Assembly (NCBI RefSeq): GCF_021390935.1
Contig: NZ_JAJPUI010000008.1
Span: forward strand, 287,223 to 351,222
Length of the DNA stretch: 64,000 nt
Direction of reading: 5' to 3'
Source: Streptomyces sp. CC228A
Lineage (GTDB): Bacteria; Actinomycetota; Actinomycetes; Streptomycetales; Streptomycetaceae
In this document: positions 16,490 through 24,667 of the stretch, piece by piece
How positions within the stretch are numbered: the stretch's first letter is position 1
How the letters are laid out: every line of letters starts with the position of its first letter
The notes under the pieces: generated by a model
What the model was told of the DNA's origin: nothing
Database searches by the model: none
The model's input: only the letters and a program-made list of their open reading frames with translations
Program-made: the position numbers and the translations under genes

Positions 16490-17257
16490 TCAGGCCGGCG
16501 CGCCCCAGGCCGCTGCGAGCCCCTCCAGCCAGGCAGGCGGCAGCTCGGCGGCGTCCCACTCCTCCCGCAGCACCGACGGCGCCGTGGCGAGCCGCTCCAG
16601 GACGGCGATGCTGGTGGGGGAGTGCAGCAGGGAGTAGCGTCCGTGCACCGCGATCCGGCTGCCGGGCCCGAACTCCCCGTACAACCGCTCCAGCCGCTCC
16701 CGGTGCCCCGAGGCGAACGCGGTCAGCCGTCCCGCGTAGTCCGCGCGCTGCCTCGGCCCCATGGTGCCGAGGACGGCGGTCAGCACCTGCTCGGACACCT
16801 CGGGGTCGAGGTCGGACACCTCGGTGAACGACAGGTACAGGGGCACCACCGCCACCCTCGCCCGGTCCACCTGCATCCGCCTCACGGGAGGACGGCCCGC
16901 CGGCGAGGAACCGGCCGCGTCCCGGGCGTCCGGGGTGCCCGACAGGTCCGCCGGGTCGCCGGCGACAGCCCGCCGCAGGGCCCGCTCGGCGAGGAGGCCC
17001 AGCTCGCCGACGGCGGCCCTGCTGCCGTCCGCCCAACCCGCCTCGTAGAGCGGCCCCTTGCCCGGGGGCGCGGTCCGCGCGGCGGCGTCCACGTGCCGGT
17101 GCGCGAGGGTGAGGGCACCGGCCTCGATCAGCCCGATCAGCTCTTCCGCGTCACCGGAGTAGACCCCCGCCCGGGCGAGGAGCTGCCGAAGTGTCTGCCT
17201 CGCGTTGCCGACGCTGACCTCGTCCAGATGCTGCCGGCCTGCCTCGGCGGCGTCCAT
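16490..17257 (-). CDS. Hypothetical protein, 255 aa
   Basis: ATG 17257 follows a GAGGAGGGAA ribosome site. The protein is soluble and helical: LDEVSVGNARQTLRQLLARA, DAEELIGLIEAGALTLAHRH, VAVVPLYLSFTEVSDLDPEV and a C-terminus PPAWLEGLAAAWGAPA. There are no cysteines, signal peptide or membrane helices, and I recognise no family. It is followed upstream by the minisatellite-rich 1 kb gap and downstream by the pectate lyase promoter region, with no operon partner. Codon bias is typical of the surrounding genes, so it is likely real. Confidence 0.65.
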   Translation of the reverse strand: MDAAEAGRQHLDEVSVGNARQTLRQLLARAGVYSGDAEELIGLIEAGALTLAHRHVDAAARTAPPGKGPLYEAGWADGSRAAVGELGLLAERALRRAVAGDPADLSGTPDARDAAGSSPAGRPPVRRMQVDRARVAVVPLYLSFTEVSDLDPEVSEQVLTAVLGTMGPRQRADYAGRLTAFASGHRERLERLYGEFGPGSRIAVHGRYSLLHSPTSIAVLERLATAPSVLREEWDAAELPPAWLEGLAAAWGAPA

Positions 17258-18243
17258 GGTTCCCTCCTCGTCGCACGGCTTGCGAGCGCCCGCGCAGACG
17301 CTCCCTCCGAAGGTGTAACGCGCGGTGCCGCTCATCGGCTCCCCACCATGCCGCACGTCGCCCGCCCGGTCCGCCGCCGCACCCCGGCGGCGGACCGGGC
17401 GGGCAGACCGCCGGCTCGGCCGTGCCGCACTGTGCCGCGCTGTGCCTGAAGCGCAGGGCCGACCGCGCGCGGACGACCGCCGTGGGCGTGACGGGCAGGT
17501 CCTGTGCCGCCGTGGCCACGGGACCGCCCGTGCCTGTCCGACCGCCCGAACCTGTCGGCTCATGCGGCCCACCCCGTCACATCCCTACGCCGGTACGCCA
17601 GTACGTCGATACGCCAGTACGGCCGCCGTGCCCGCCGACGGCCCTTGCGCTGCCACGCCCCCAGCCATGTCCGCGCGCCCCCAGCCGTGTCCGCGCGCTT
17701 CGCGTACGGAGAGCCGCCCACGGCCCGATCGCGGAGTACGGTCCCGCATCCTGGCCCGGCAGCGGCCAAGACCGGCAGCGGCCAAGACCGGCAGCGGCCA
17801 AGACCGGCAGCGGCCAAGACCGGCAGCGGCAAAGACCGGCAGCGGCCGCGACCGGGGAGCGGTCAGGACCGCAGCGGCCGTGGTCGACGTGACGGCGAGG
17901 CGCACCGCCGGAGGCCCGCGTCGGGTACCGCCACCCGGCGACCGCCGTACGGCCCCGGTGGGGACACGCCGCCCCGGCGTCGGCACGTGTGGGGGACACC
18001 GCCCCGCAGCCCGCAGCCCGCAGCCCGCAGCCCGCAGTCGGCAAGCCGCAGCCCGGAGCCCCCAGCCCGAAGTCCGCAGCCCGTGCCCGCCGCCCGGAGC
18101 CCTCAGCTCGAAGTCCGCAGGCCGTGCCCGCCGCCCGGAGCGACCGCGGTACGGACCCGGCGGAGTGCGCGGACCGTGGAGCTCCAGCGGCTGGCACGCC
18201 GGTCGGGAATCGCCGCAGGGCTGCCGTACGGACGGGGCGCCGG
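17258..18243. repeat. 1 kb gene-free stretch rich in short tandem repeats
   Basis: Contains six 16-base units at 17758-17853 (ggcagcggccaagacc; the last two diverge). A doubled 20-base unit lies near 17660-17700 (cccccagccatgtccgcgcg). A 7-base array (gcagccc) lies around 18006-18040, and a 41-base-period duplication at 18068-18099 and 18109-18140 (cgaagtccgcagcccgtgcc...). Periods of 16, 7 and 41 are not multiples of three, so this is non-coding minisatellite DNA. No gene is supported. Confidence 0.75.
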
Positions 18244-19860
18244 TCAGGACACGAGGTGCGGCTCGTCCAGCTCGGTCAGTCTCACGGTGCACAGCCCGCC
18301 GCGCTCCGCCCTCACGTCCGTCACCTTCAGCCGGGTGCCCGGCAGCAGGAGGTACTCCTCCTCTCCGGTGAACGCGGAGAACCTGCGGATGCCGACGGCA
18401 CGGGCCGGCGCCACCTCGAAGAGCGTCCGCCTCCCGCGGCCGCCGAGGAACGCCTGCGCCACACCGAGTTGCGACGTGCACGACGAGACGCCCCACCACG
18501 TCACGGTCTGCCCGAGCGGGTACTGCGCCCGCAGGTCCAGCGACACACCGCGCCAGAGCGGCGCCGTGCGGACGGGAAGCCCCGACACCGCCGCGAACAG
18601 CAGCCGCAGGTAGGGCAGGTACGGCACGATCCGCGCGCGGTCGGGGGAGCGCAGGACCGCGTTGATCTCCCGGTAGAACGCGGACTCGCAGGTGTACAGG
18701 TACAGCGCGGCGATCGCGTCGGCGGACAGTCCCGCCCCTGCCTCTTCGCCTGCCCTCCGCGTGCCGAACCCGTACGACCGCTGCACGTGTCCGCCGAGTC
18801 CGGGCAGCAGCTCCACGACCGGGGCGACCGCCTCCGGGAACCCCATGAGGGGGGTGTCGAAGACCCCGGTGACCGCGGGGAGGGCGAGCCCCTCGTCCTT
18901 GACGGCGGCGAGCCGTTCCACGTAGAGCTGGTGCAGCTCCATCGTGGTGGCGATGAAGGCGCCCATGCGCTGCGCGGTGCCGCCGTCCGCCCCGCCGGAC
19001 GACTCGGTGTGCCTGTCCCAGCCCTTGCTCGGCAGCCAGTCGACTTCCTCCGCGCCCAGCGACGCGAGGGCCTCGTTCACGACCGCGAAGTGGTCGCCTT
19101 CGCAGAATATGTCACCCTGGGCCGCGGGGTTGGGGTGGTCGATGTGCCGGACGTCGACTCCGGGATACTTCTGCTGGAGCCGGAGGACCACCTTCTTCAG
19201 ATGGCGGGCGTGAGCGCCCCACCACGCGAAGACCACACCCCGGTCGTCCTCGTCCGCGTCCTGCTTCGCCTTGAGGATCTCCTCCACGACCCGCTCGGCG
19301 ACCGGTCGCCAGAAGGCGGTGTGCCGGTCGGGGCCCGCCGCCCCGCCGCTGCTCGCGGTGAGGGCGGCGTTGAGCAGCAGCACACCCTGCGTGAGCATGG
19401 CCTGGAACCACTCGGGCGGCTGGACGGTGTCCTCCTTGTCCAGCAGGGCCCGGAGGTCGGCTATCGGTGTCTTCTTGGGGATGCCGTACTTCCACATGGC
19501 CGCCGCCTTGATGATGCAGCGGATGCTGACGACCCTGCCGAACCGGCTGTCCTCCCAGTCGTGGAACGTGTTGTCGAACATCGCGATCCCGGTGGCGCTC
19601 TCCGGGCGCGGGTACGGGTTCTGCCCGAAGACGACCACCTTCCACTTGTGCGGCGGGTGCGGTTTGAGTGCCTGGAAGGTCAGCTCGCGTACGGGAACGA
19701 CGTCCTGGCCTCGGCCGGGGCCGATGAACGCGGCCGCGTCCGGCTGGGCCTCGATGACCGGCTTGAGCAGGGGCAGCCACGGCTCCCCACCGCCTTCGAA
19801 CAGCCCGGCGAGGGCCAGCGGGTCGAGCGGGTCGTTCTGGGAGGCAGGGGTCTCACTCAT
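18244..19860 (-). CDS. Uracil-DNA-glycosylase-like / ADP-ribosyltransferase fusion protein
   Basis: 538 residues in two parts. Residues about 30-275 match the uracil-DNA glycosylase fold: VVVFGQNPYPRPESATGIAM (76-95; UNG has GQDPYH), GVLLLNAALT (159-168; the uracil-reading Asn is kept as N164), FAWWGAHARH and HPNPAAQ (242-248; UNG HPSP). The catalytic Asp position is Asn (N81) and the following His is Pro. Residues about 295-538 match an R-S-E ADP-ribosyltransferase: YTCESAFYREINAVLR, LWRGVS (R437), WWGVSSCTS (459-463) and TGEEEYLLLPG with the ExE pair E500/E502. The ExE form is known for arginine-modifying enzymes. It lies 112 bases downstream of a macrodomain gene on the same strand, suggesting a toxin with an ADP-ribose-reversing partner. 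Confidence 0.82.
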   Translation of the reverse strand: MSETPASQNDPLDPLALAGLFEGGGEPWLPLLKPVIEAQPDAAAFIGPGRGQDVVPVRELTFQALKPHPPHKWKVVVFGQNPYPRPESATGIAMFDNTFHDWEDSRFGRVVSIRCIIKAAAMWKYGIPKKTPIADLRALLDKEDTVQPPEWFQAMLTQGVLLLNAALTASSGGAAGPDRHTAFWRPVAERVVEEILKAKQDADEDDRGVVFAWWGAHARHLKKVVLRLQQKYPGVDVRHIDHPNPAAQGDIFCEGDHFAVVNEALASLGAEEVDWLPSKGWDRHTESSGGADGGTAQRMGAFIATTMELHQLYVERLAAVKDEGLALPAVTGVFDTPLMGFPEAVAPVVELLPGLGGHVQRSYGFGTRRAGEEAGAGLSADAIAALYLYTCESAFYREINAVLRSPDRARIVPYLPYLRLLFAAVSGLPVRTAPLWRGVSLDLRAQYPLGQTVTWWGVSSCTSQLGVAQAFLGGRGRRTLFEVAPARAVGIRRFSAFTGEEEYLLLPGTRLKVTDVRAERGGLCTVRLTELDEPHLVS

Positions 19861-19972
19861 GTGCAGGGCTCCGAATCGTCGGACCGTACGGACGGCAAAC
19901 GTGCTGGGCCAGATGGGCGGGCGCTCCGGCCGTCAGGGGGCGGCCGTCAGGGGGCGGCCGTCAGGCATGCGG

Positions 19973-20650
19973 TCAGCGGCGGCTGGGCCCGTGCACGGGC
20001 GGGGCTATGCGCACGCGCTTGTCCTCCGGTGCGCTCTCAAGGTCGTCGAGCTGGGCGAGGACCGTGCGGCGCAGGTCGTCGTAGTCGTCGAACGCGTGGT
20101 CCTGGAAGAGGGTGTAGCCGCTCCACATCAGGTTCGCGCAGACACGGGCCGGTACCCGGCCGGTTCGTGCCCCCATGCCGACCAGTGCCACGGAGGTGAT
20201 GCTCCCCGGCGCCGCGTCGTTCTGCCGGTGGATCGCCTGGAACGCGGCCGCGCAGGCGAGGGCCACGTTGAGGGTCTCGCTGACGTTCTGCGAGGACGTC
20301 TCCATGGTGGGCGTCGAGATGAGGTACTTCGGTGACACCGCGCCGGACGGGACGCACACGGCGCCACCCACGGGGAGGTGCCCCGCGAAGTGGTCGCGGA
20401 TCGCCCGCTGCACCCGCAGCTGGATGCCTGCGCCGAGGTACCGCCTGACGGCTGCGTCGACGCCGCCGTCCATCCGGCCGCGGGAGTTGGTGGGGCTGAC
20501 CCACGCGTCGACCCGTTCGTCGAGGATCGAACCCCGGCGGATCTCGATCCCCGGCGTGTCGGCGAACGCCGCCCTCCACGCCTCCACGACCTCGCGGTTG
20601 ACATCGGTCAGCACCACACGCAGCGCAGTCGGCACCCGGTCCACAGTCAC
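19973..20650 (-). CDS. Macrodomain protein (predicted ADP-ribose binding/hydrolase)
   Basis: 225 residues. GTG 20650 is chosen because GGGAGGGG lies about four bases upstream on this strand. The macrodomain pattern is clear: GIEIRRGSILDERVDAWVSP (34-53), then the ribose loop TNSRGRMDGGVDAAVRRYLG with N55 (canonical NAAN..GGGV). LPVGGAVCVPSGAVSPKYLI and the phosphate loop VALVGMGARTGRVP (155-167) follow. Such domains bind ADP-ribose, and many remove it from proteins or DNA. It precedes the ADP-ribosyltransferase fusion in the same direction. That is the order and logic of an antitoxin before its toxin, as in DarTG, although the transferase here is a different type. Confidence 0.85.
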   Translation of the reverse strand: MTVDRVPTALRVVLTDVNREVVEAWRAAFADTPGIEIRRGSILDERVDAWVSPTNSRGRMDGGVDAAVRRYLGAGIQLRVQRAIRDHFAGHLPVGGAVCVPSGAVSPKYLISTPTMETSSQNVSETLNVALACAAAFQAIHRQNDAAPGSITSVALVGMGARTGRVPARVCANLMWSGYTLFQDHAFDDYDDLRRTVLAQLDDLESAPEDKRVRIAPPVHGPSRR

Positions 20651-20954
20651 TGTTCCCCTCCCAGGACGGTCGGTTGTCTCCACTGCTCAAGGACGCTACC
20701 GGGCGCCACTGACAACGCCGCTGACCTGCGGTAACGGTGACGCACAGTCATGGAATCCGGGCCGCGGGCCCTGTCGGCCCGCTGTCGGACGCCCGCGGAT
20801 CACGACGCGCTTTCCCATGTCTCCCGGTGGCCGTGCGCCCTGCGCCTGACGTGCTCAGGGGCCTTCCACCACTGACGCGCGGAGACTCCAGTACTGCGGT
20901 CCCGCCCGCCCGTGACCGCCGCCTGCCCGCCGCCGAAAGAGCGCTGACAGAGCG
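20651..20954. other. Gene-free stretch
   Basis: About 300 bases upstream of the macrodomain gene. It should hold the promoter of the macrodomain-transferase pair, but no convincing -35/-10 set or dyad could be picked out. No gene is recognisable. Confidence 0.35.
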
Positions 20955-21140
20955 TTACTTGGACGGCAGGACGGAGGTGAAGGCCACCCCTGCGTCGACC
21001 CATGCCGCCAGTGCGGCGCCCACGGCCATGCCGCCCCGGCAGAGGAAGGCCGACCCGCCGAACAGGTGCTTCTCCTCCACGTCCGGGCCCGCGCCCGACC
21101 GCTCACGGATCCGCTCCGCCGGCCCCTCGTCGTACGTCAG
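20955..21140 (-). pseudogene. TfoX N-terminal-domain family protein, internally deleted
   Basis: 61 codons: LTYDEGPAERIRERSGAGPD, VEEKHLFGGSAFLCRGGMAV, then GAALAAWVDAGVAFTSVLPSK. Intact TfoX-N proteins are about 110 residues: the N-terminal DE.LAERIR...EKRMFGG.AFL..G.MAVG part and the C-terminal W...GVAFA.SLPPK part are separated by about 45 residues, which are missing here. The only possible start overlapping the preceding stop is CTG (CTGA at 21137-21140); a normal ATGA overlap with the SRPBCC gene seems to have mutated. It is probably non-functional. Confidence 0.6.
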
Positions 21141-21595
21141 TGTCCCTCTCCGCCCTGCCGGACGAGCCTCGCTTCCAGGTCCCGCAGGTCCTTGGTGAGA
21201 CTGCCGCGCACCTGCCGGGCCAGCAGCGGACCCGCGGGCCGGTAGAAGCCGCCGCCGCCCCGGACCCGGATCCTGGCCAGCGTGCCGCCCGGAGCCGTCT
21301 CGAAGGTGTACGTCACGTGCATCGGCATGGGGCCGGACACGGACACCATGTCCAGCAGCCGCGGCGGGTCGTGGGCCGCGACCCGCAGCACGTAGTCGAT
21401 GCGGCGGCCCAGGAAGTACGCCGTGCGGGTGACCTCGGCGCCGGTCCCGAACCCGCCGCCGGGCGCCGGTGCGGTCAGCTCCGCCGTACGGATGCCCTGG
21501 GTCCACTCCGCGTCGTGCCGCCAGTCCATGGCGTACGCGGCGACCCGCTCGGGCGGCACGGGGATGGTGCGCTCCACGGTGACGTCGATCGTCAT
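21137..21595 (-). CDS. SRPBCC (START/Bet v1-like) family protein
   Basis: 152 residues with the helix-grip pattern of polyketide cyclase/dehydrase-like SRPBCC proteins: TIDVTVERTIPVPPERVAAY, AEWTQGIRTAELTAPAPGGG, VTYTFETAPGGTLARIRVRG and a C-terminal helix LTKDLRDLEARLVRQ. These bind hydrophobic ligands. The ligand here is unknown. ATG 21595 gives the usual short strand before IPVPPERV. The stop overlaps the first codon of the decayed TfoX gene, so the two were once co-translated. Confidence 0.8.
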   Translation of the reverse strand: MTIDVTVERTIPVPPERVAAYAMDWRHDAEWTQGIRTAELTAPAPGGGFGTGAEVTRTAYFLGRRIDYVLRVAAHDPPRLLDMVSVSGPMPMHVTYTFETAPGGTLARIRVRGGGGFYRPAGPLLARQVRGSLTKDLRDLEARLVRQGGEGH

Positions 21596-21819
21596 GGCAC
21601 CAGCATCACCGCACCGGGCGCCCCGCGCCCGCCGCACCGCCCCGCTGGAGGGAGCAGCAGGCCGGCCCGGCCCTGCCTCCGCACAGGGTCGGGCCGACCC
21701 GCAGTCCCGGCCGTGCACCGTGCCCGGCCGGAACAGGAAAGGGCGATGACACCTGCCGACGCCCCCTGGCCGGACGGGATTCGCGCGTCCCGGCCGGCGC
21801 CGCCTTCGGCGGGACGGGC

Positions 21820-23127
21820 TCACGCCCGCTTGCGGAACCGGTGCAGGACGACATGCGCCGCCACACCGAACACCAGGCCCCAGAACGCCGAGCCGACACC
21901 GAAGAGGGTCACCCCGGAGGCAGTGGTGAGGAAGGTGATCAGCGCGGCCTCCCGGTCCTTCTCCTCCTTCACCGCGCCGCTCAACCCCCCGGCCAGCGCC
22001 CCGAACAGGGCGACGCCCGCGATGGCGGCGACCAGTTCCTTCGGCAGGCCCGCGAAGAAGAGGACGAGCGTGGTCCCGAAGGCCCCCACCAGCAGGTAGA
22101 ACGCCCCGCACGCGACACCGGCGACATAGCGGCGCCCGGGGTCGCGGTGGGCTTCCGGCCCGGTGCAGATCGCCGCGGTGATGGCCGCGAGGTTGACCGC
22201 GTGGGAGCCGAACGGGGCCAGCACCGTGGACACCAGGCCCGTGGAACCGATCAGCAGCCGGTCCTTCGGCTCGTACCCGGACGCCCTGAGGACGGCCATG
22301 CCGGGCGCGTTCTGCGAGGCCAGCGTCGCCAGGGTCAGCGGCACCGCGATGCCGATGAGCGCAGCCGGAGAGAAGTCCGGCGCGGTGAGCACCGGCCGGG
22401 CCAGCTCCACCCGGTCCAGGTGCACGTCGAGGCGCGAGGTGACGGCCGCCGCCACCACACCCGCCCCCAGCGCGAGCAGCACCGCGTACCGGGCAAGCCA
22501 GCGCTTGCCCAGCAGGTACGCGACGAGGACCGCCCCGGCGATCCAGGGCGCCGTCTTCAGCGACGTGAACACGCCCGTCCCGAAGGTGAAGAGGATGCCG
22601 GCGAGCATGGCGGAGACGACCGCCGCGGGCACCTGCCGCATCAGCCGCCCGAACACTCCGGTCAACCCGACCAGCGTGATCACCGCACCGGTGACGACGA
22701 ACGCGCCGACGGCCTCCGCGTACGAGTAGGCGCCGAGGCTGGTGACCAGCAGCGCCGCGCCGGGTGTCGACCAGGCGGTGATGACCGGTGTCCTGGTCCA
22801 GAGGCTGAGCCCGATGCACGTCAGCCCGCTGCCTATGGAGACCGCCCACACCCACGAACTCGTCTGCGCCGGGTCCAGTCGCCCGGCCGAGGCCGCGGCG
22901 AGCACGATGACCAGCGGCCCGGAGTACGACACGACGACGGCGACGAGACCCGCCAGGACCGCGGACAGGGACAGGTCGCCCCGCAGCCCGCGGCGCCCGG
23001 GAGGCGGCTGGGACGCCTGGCGCTTCCCGTCGTCGGCGCCGGACCCGGCGGCGGTGCCGGCGCCGGGGCCGGTGGCGCCGGGGCCGGTGGCGCCGGTGGT
23101 GCTGGTGCTGCTGCTCTCAGAGCTCAA
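21820..23127 (-). CDS. BenE family benzoate/H+ symporter-like transporter
   Basis: 435 residues with about twelve hydrophobic helices: LAGLVAVVVSYSGPLVIVLA, SSWVWAVSIGSGLTCIGLSL, TPVITAWSTPGAALLVTSLG (a BenE signature), LATLASQNAPGMAVLRASGY and more. The N-terminus is a low-complexity Ser/Thr/Gly tail. TTG 23127 overlaps the stop of the upstream trans-sulfuration gene (TTGA), so it is translationally coupled. BenE proteins take up benzoate in characterised bacteria. Here the coupling to PLP enzymes suggests that an amino-acid-like or aromatic compound may be moved; that is inference. Confidence 0.85.
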   Translation of the reverse strand: MSSESSSTSTTGATGPGATGPGAGTAAGSGADDGKRQASQPPPGRRGLRGDLSLSAVLAGLVAVVVSYSGPLVIVLAAASAGRLDPAQTSSWVWAVSIGSGLTCIGLSLWTRTPVITAWSTPGAALLVTSLGAYSYAEAVGAFVVTGAVITLVGLTGVFGRLMRQVPAAVVSAMLAGILFTFGTGVFTSLKTAPWIAGAVLVAYLLGKRWLARYAVLLALGAGVVAAAVTSRLDVHLDRVELARPVLTAPDFSPAALIGIAVPLTLATLASQNAPGMAVLRASGYEPKDRLLIGSTGLVSTVLAPFGSHAVNLAAITAAICTGPEAHRDPGRRYVAGVACGAFYLLVGAFGTTLVLFFAGLPKELVAAIAGVALFGALAGGLSGAVKEEKDREAALITFLTTASGVTLFGVGSAFWGLVFGVAAHVVLHRFRKRA

Positions 23128-24326
23128 GGTACGTCCTTCGCGGCACGCTCCAGCGCCTGTTCCAGGTCGGCGACGAGGTCCGCGGGGTCCTCCAGGCCGA
23201 CCGACAGGCGGAGCATGTCCTTGGGTGAGGTGCTGTCCGGTCCCTCGAATGTGTAGCGGTGCTCGACCAGACTTTCCACACCTCCCAGGGAGGTGGCGCG
23301 AATGAACAGCTCGCAGTGCTCGGCCGCGCGCAGTGACCGCTTCCACGGGCCGGCGACGTGCAGCGACAGCATGCCGCTGTAGCCGCCGCCCATCTGGCGG
23401 GACGCCACCGCGTGCCCGGGGTCGCCGGGAAGCCCCGGGTAGGCCACCCGGCTGACCAGCGGGTGCGCGGAGAAGTGCTCGGCCAGGGCGAGCGCGGTGG
23501 CCGATATCCGCTGCATGCGCGGGAACAGCGTCCGTATCCCGCGCAGCAGCAGGTAGGCGTCCCACGGGCCGAGGATCGGACCGGCCAGGCGCCGGTGCAG
23601 GCGCAGCCGCTCCCACAGCTCCTGCTGCTCCGCGGTGGGGCGCGGACCGGCCACGAGGAGCCCCGCCACCACGTCGTTGTGGCCGTTGAGGTACTTGGTG
23701 CCCGAGTGCATGACCAGGTCCGCCCCCAGCGCGAAGGGGCGGGTGTGGACCGGTGTGGGCACGGTGTTGTCCACGGCGAAGAGCGCACCCGCCCGGCGCG
23801 CGATGTCCGCGCAGGCCGCCAGGTCCGTCACCAGCCATGTCGGGTTCGCCGGGGACTCCGCCCACAGCAGCGCCGTCGGTCCCTCGGCCACCGCGACCGC
23901 CACGGCGTCCAGGTCGTCCATCGCGACGGGGACGACGTCCAGGCCGCGCTGCGCCCCGAACTCCCGCAGCCACGTGGTGAGCCCGAAGTACATGGTGTGC
24001 GGCACCACCACCCGCGCCCCGGCGGGCAGCACCTGGAAGACCGCCGTCGCGGCGGCCATGCCCGAGGCGAAGACCAGTGCGTCCGAGCCTCCTTCGAGCC
24101 CCGCGACGACTCCCTCCACCTGCTCGTAGCCGGGCATGCCCTGGTCACGCAGGTACGCGAGCCCCGCGGGCATGCGGTACTGGTCGTCCCGGGCGAAGGT
24201 CGCGCCCATGCTGACGGGTGGCGGTACGGCACCGGTCGTGGGGCAGCGCCAGCCGTCGCCCTGCGCGGCGCGGGTCTCGGCCCGGTAGGCGCGGGTCCAC
24301 GGCGTGTACCTCTCGCGATTGCTCAT
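23124..24326 (-). CDS. Trans-sulfuration family PLP enzyme (cystathionine gamma-lyase/synthase-like)
   Basis: 400 residues of the Cys/Met-metabolism PLP family. FASGMAAATAVFQVLPAGAR carries the phosphate-binding part. WAESPANPTW and LFAVDNTVPTPVHTRPFALG hold the cofactor Asp. The PLP lysine sits in VMHSGTKYLNGHNDVVAGL. The C-terminus SVGLEDPADLVADLEQAL is the usual substrate-carboxylate region. ATG 24326 follows CGAGGAACC. The exact reaction (cystathionine or homoserine derivative cleavage, or gamma-replacement) cannot be read from motifs. It is translationally coupled to the BenE gene and lies 341 bases downstream of an SbnA-like enzyme on the same strand. Confidence 0.85.
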   Translation of the reverse strand: MSNRERYTPWTRAYRAETRAAQGDGWRCPTTGAVPPPVSMGATFARDDQYRMPAGLAYLRDQGMPGYEQVEGVVAGLEGGSDALVFASGMAAATAVFQVLPAGARVVVPHTMYFGLTTWLREFGAQRGLDVVPVAMDDLDAVAVAVAEGPTALLWAESPANPTWLVTDLAACADIARRAGALFAVDNTVPTPVHTRPFALGADLVMHSGTKYLNGHNDVVAGLLVAGPRPTAEQQELWERLRLHRRLAGPILGPWDAYLLLRGIRTLFPRMQRISATALALAEHFSAHPLVSRVAYPGLPGDPGHAVASRQMGGGYSGMLSLHVAGPWKRSLRAAEHCELFIRATSLGGVESLVEHRYTFEGPDSTSPKDMLRLSVGLEDPADLVADLEQALERAAKDVP

Positions 24327-24667
24327 CAGGTTCCTCGATGTCGTTGCGGCGTGAGATCCCGGGGCCGGGGCCGCGGGAGTAGTGGAGGCGGCCGGTGCCG
24401 CAGCCGTGCGTCGGCGGACGGCAGGGCGGTTGCCGTCAGCGGACGGCAGGAGGGGAAGGCGGAAGCAGGCGTCCGGGCGTACGCCCTCCACCTGGCGGCG
24501 CGGAGAGGCACGCCGAAGGCCCTCGGCCTTCTGCGTCCGGCACATCGCGTATGCCCCGGCCCTCCACGGCGTGGAGTGCGTACGCGCGGCCGCAGATCAC
24601 CTCGGCGGCCGCCCGCGAGACGTCCACCAGTGCAGCCGGCTCCCGTACGTCAGGTGATTCCCGTAGG
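24327..24667. other. Gene-free spacer between the two PLP-enzyme genes
   Basis: 341 bases with no convincing gene. It contains direct copies of gcggacggcagg (near 24413 and 24440) separated by an inverted partner cgttgccgtcagc. A promoter for the downstream gene may lie here. Confidence 0.35.

Noticed and set aside
18001..18140. Possible CRISPR array in the repeat-rich gap
   Set aside because: Repeats are directly adjacent with changing periods (7, 41) and no unique spacers; no cas genes nearby.
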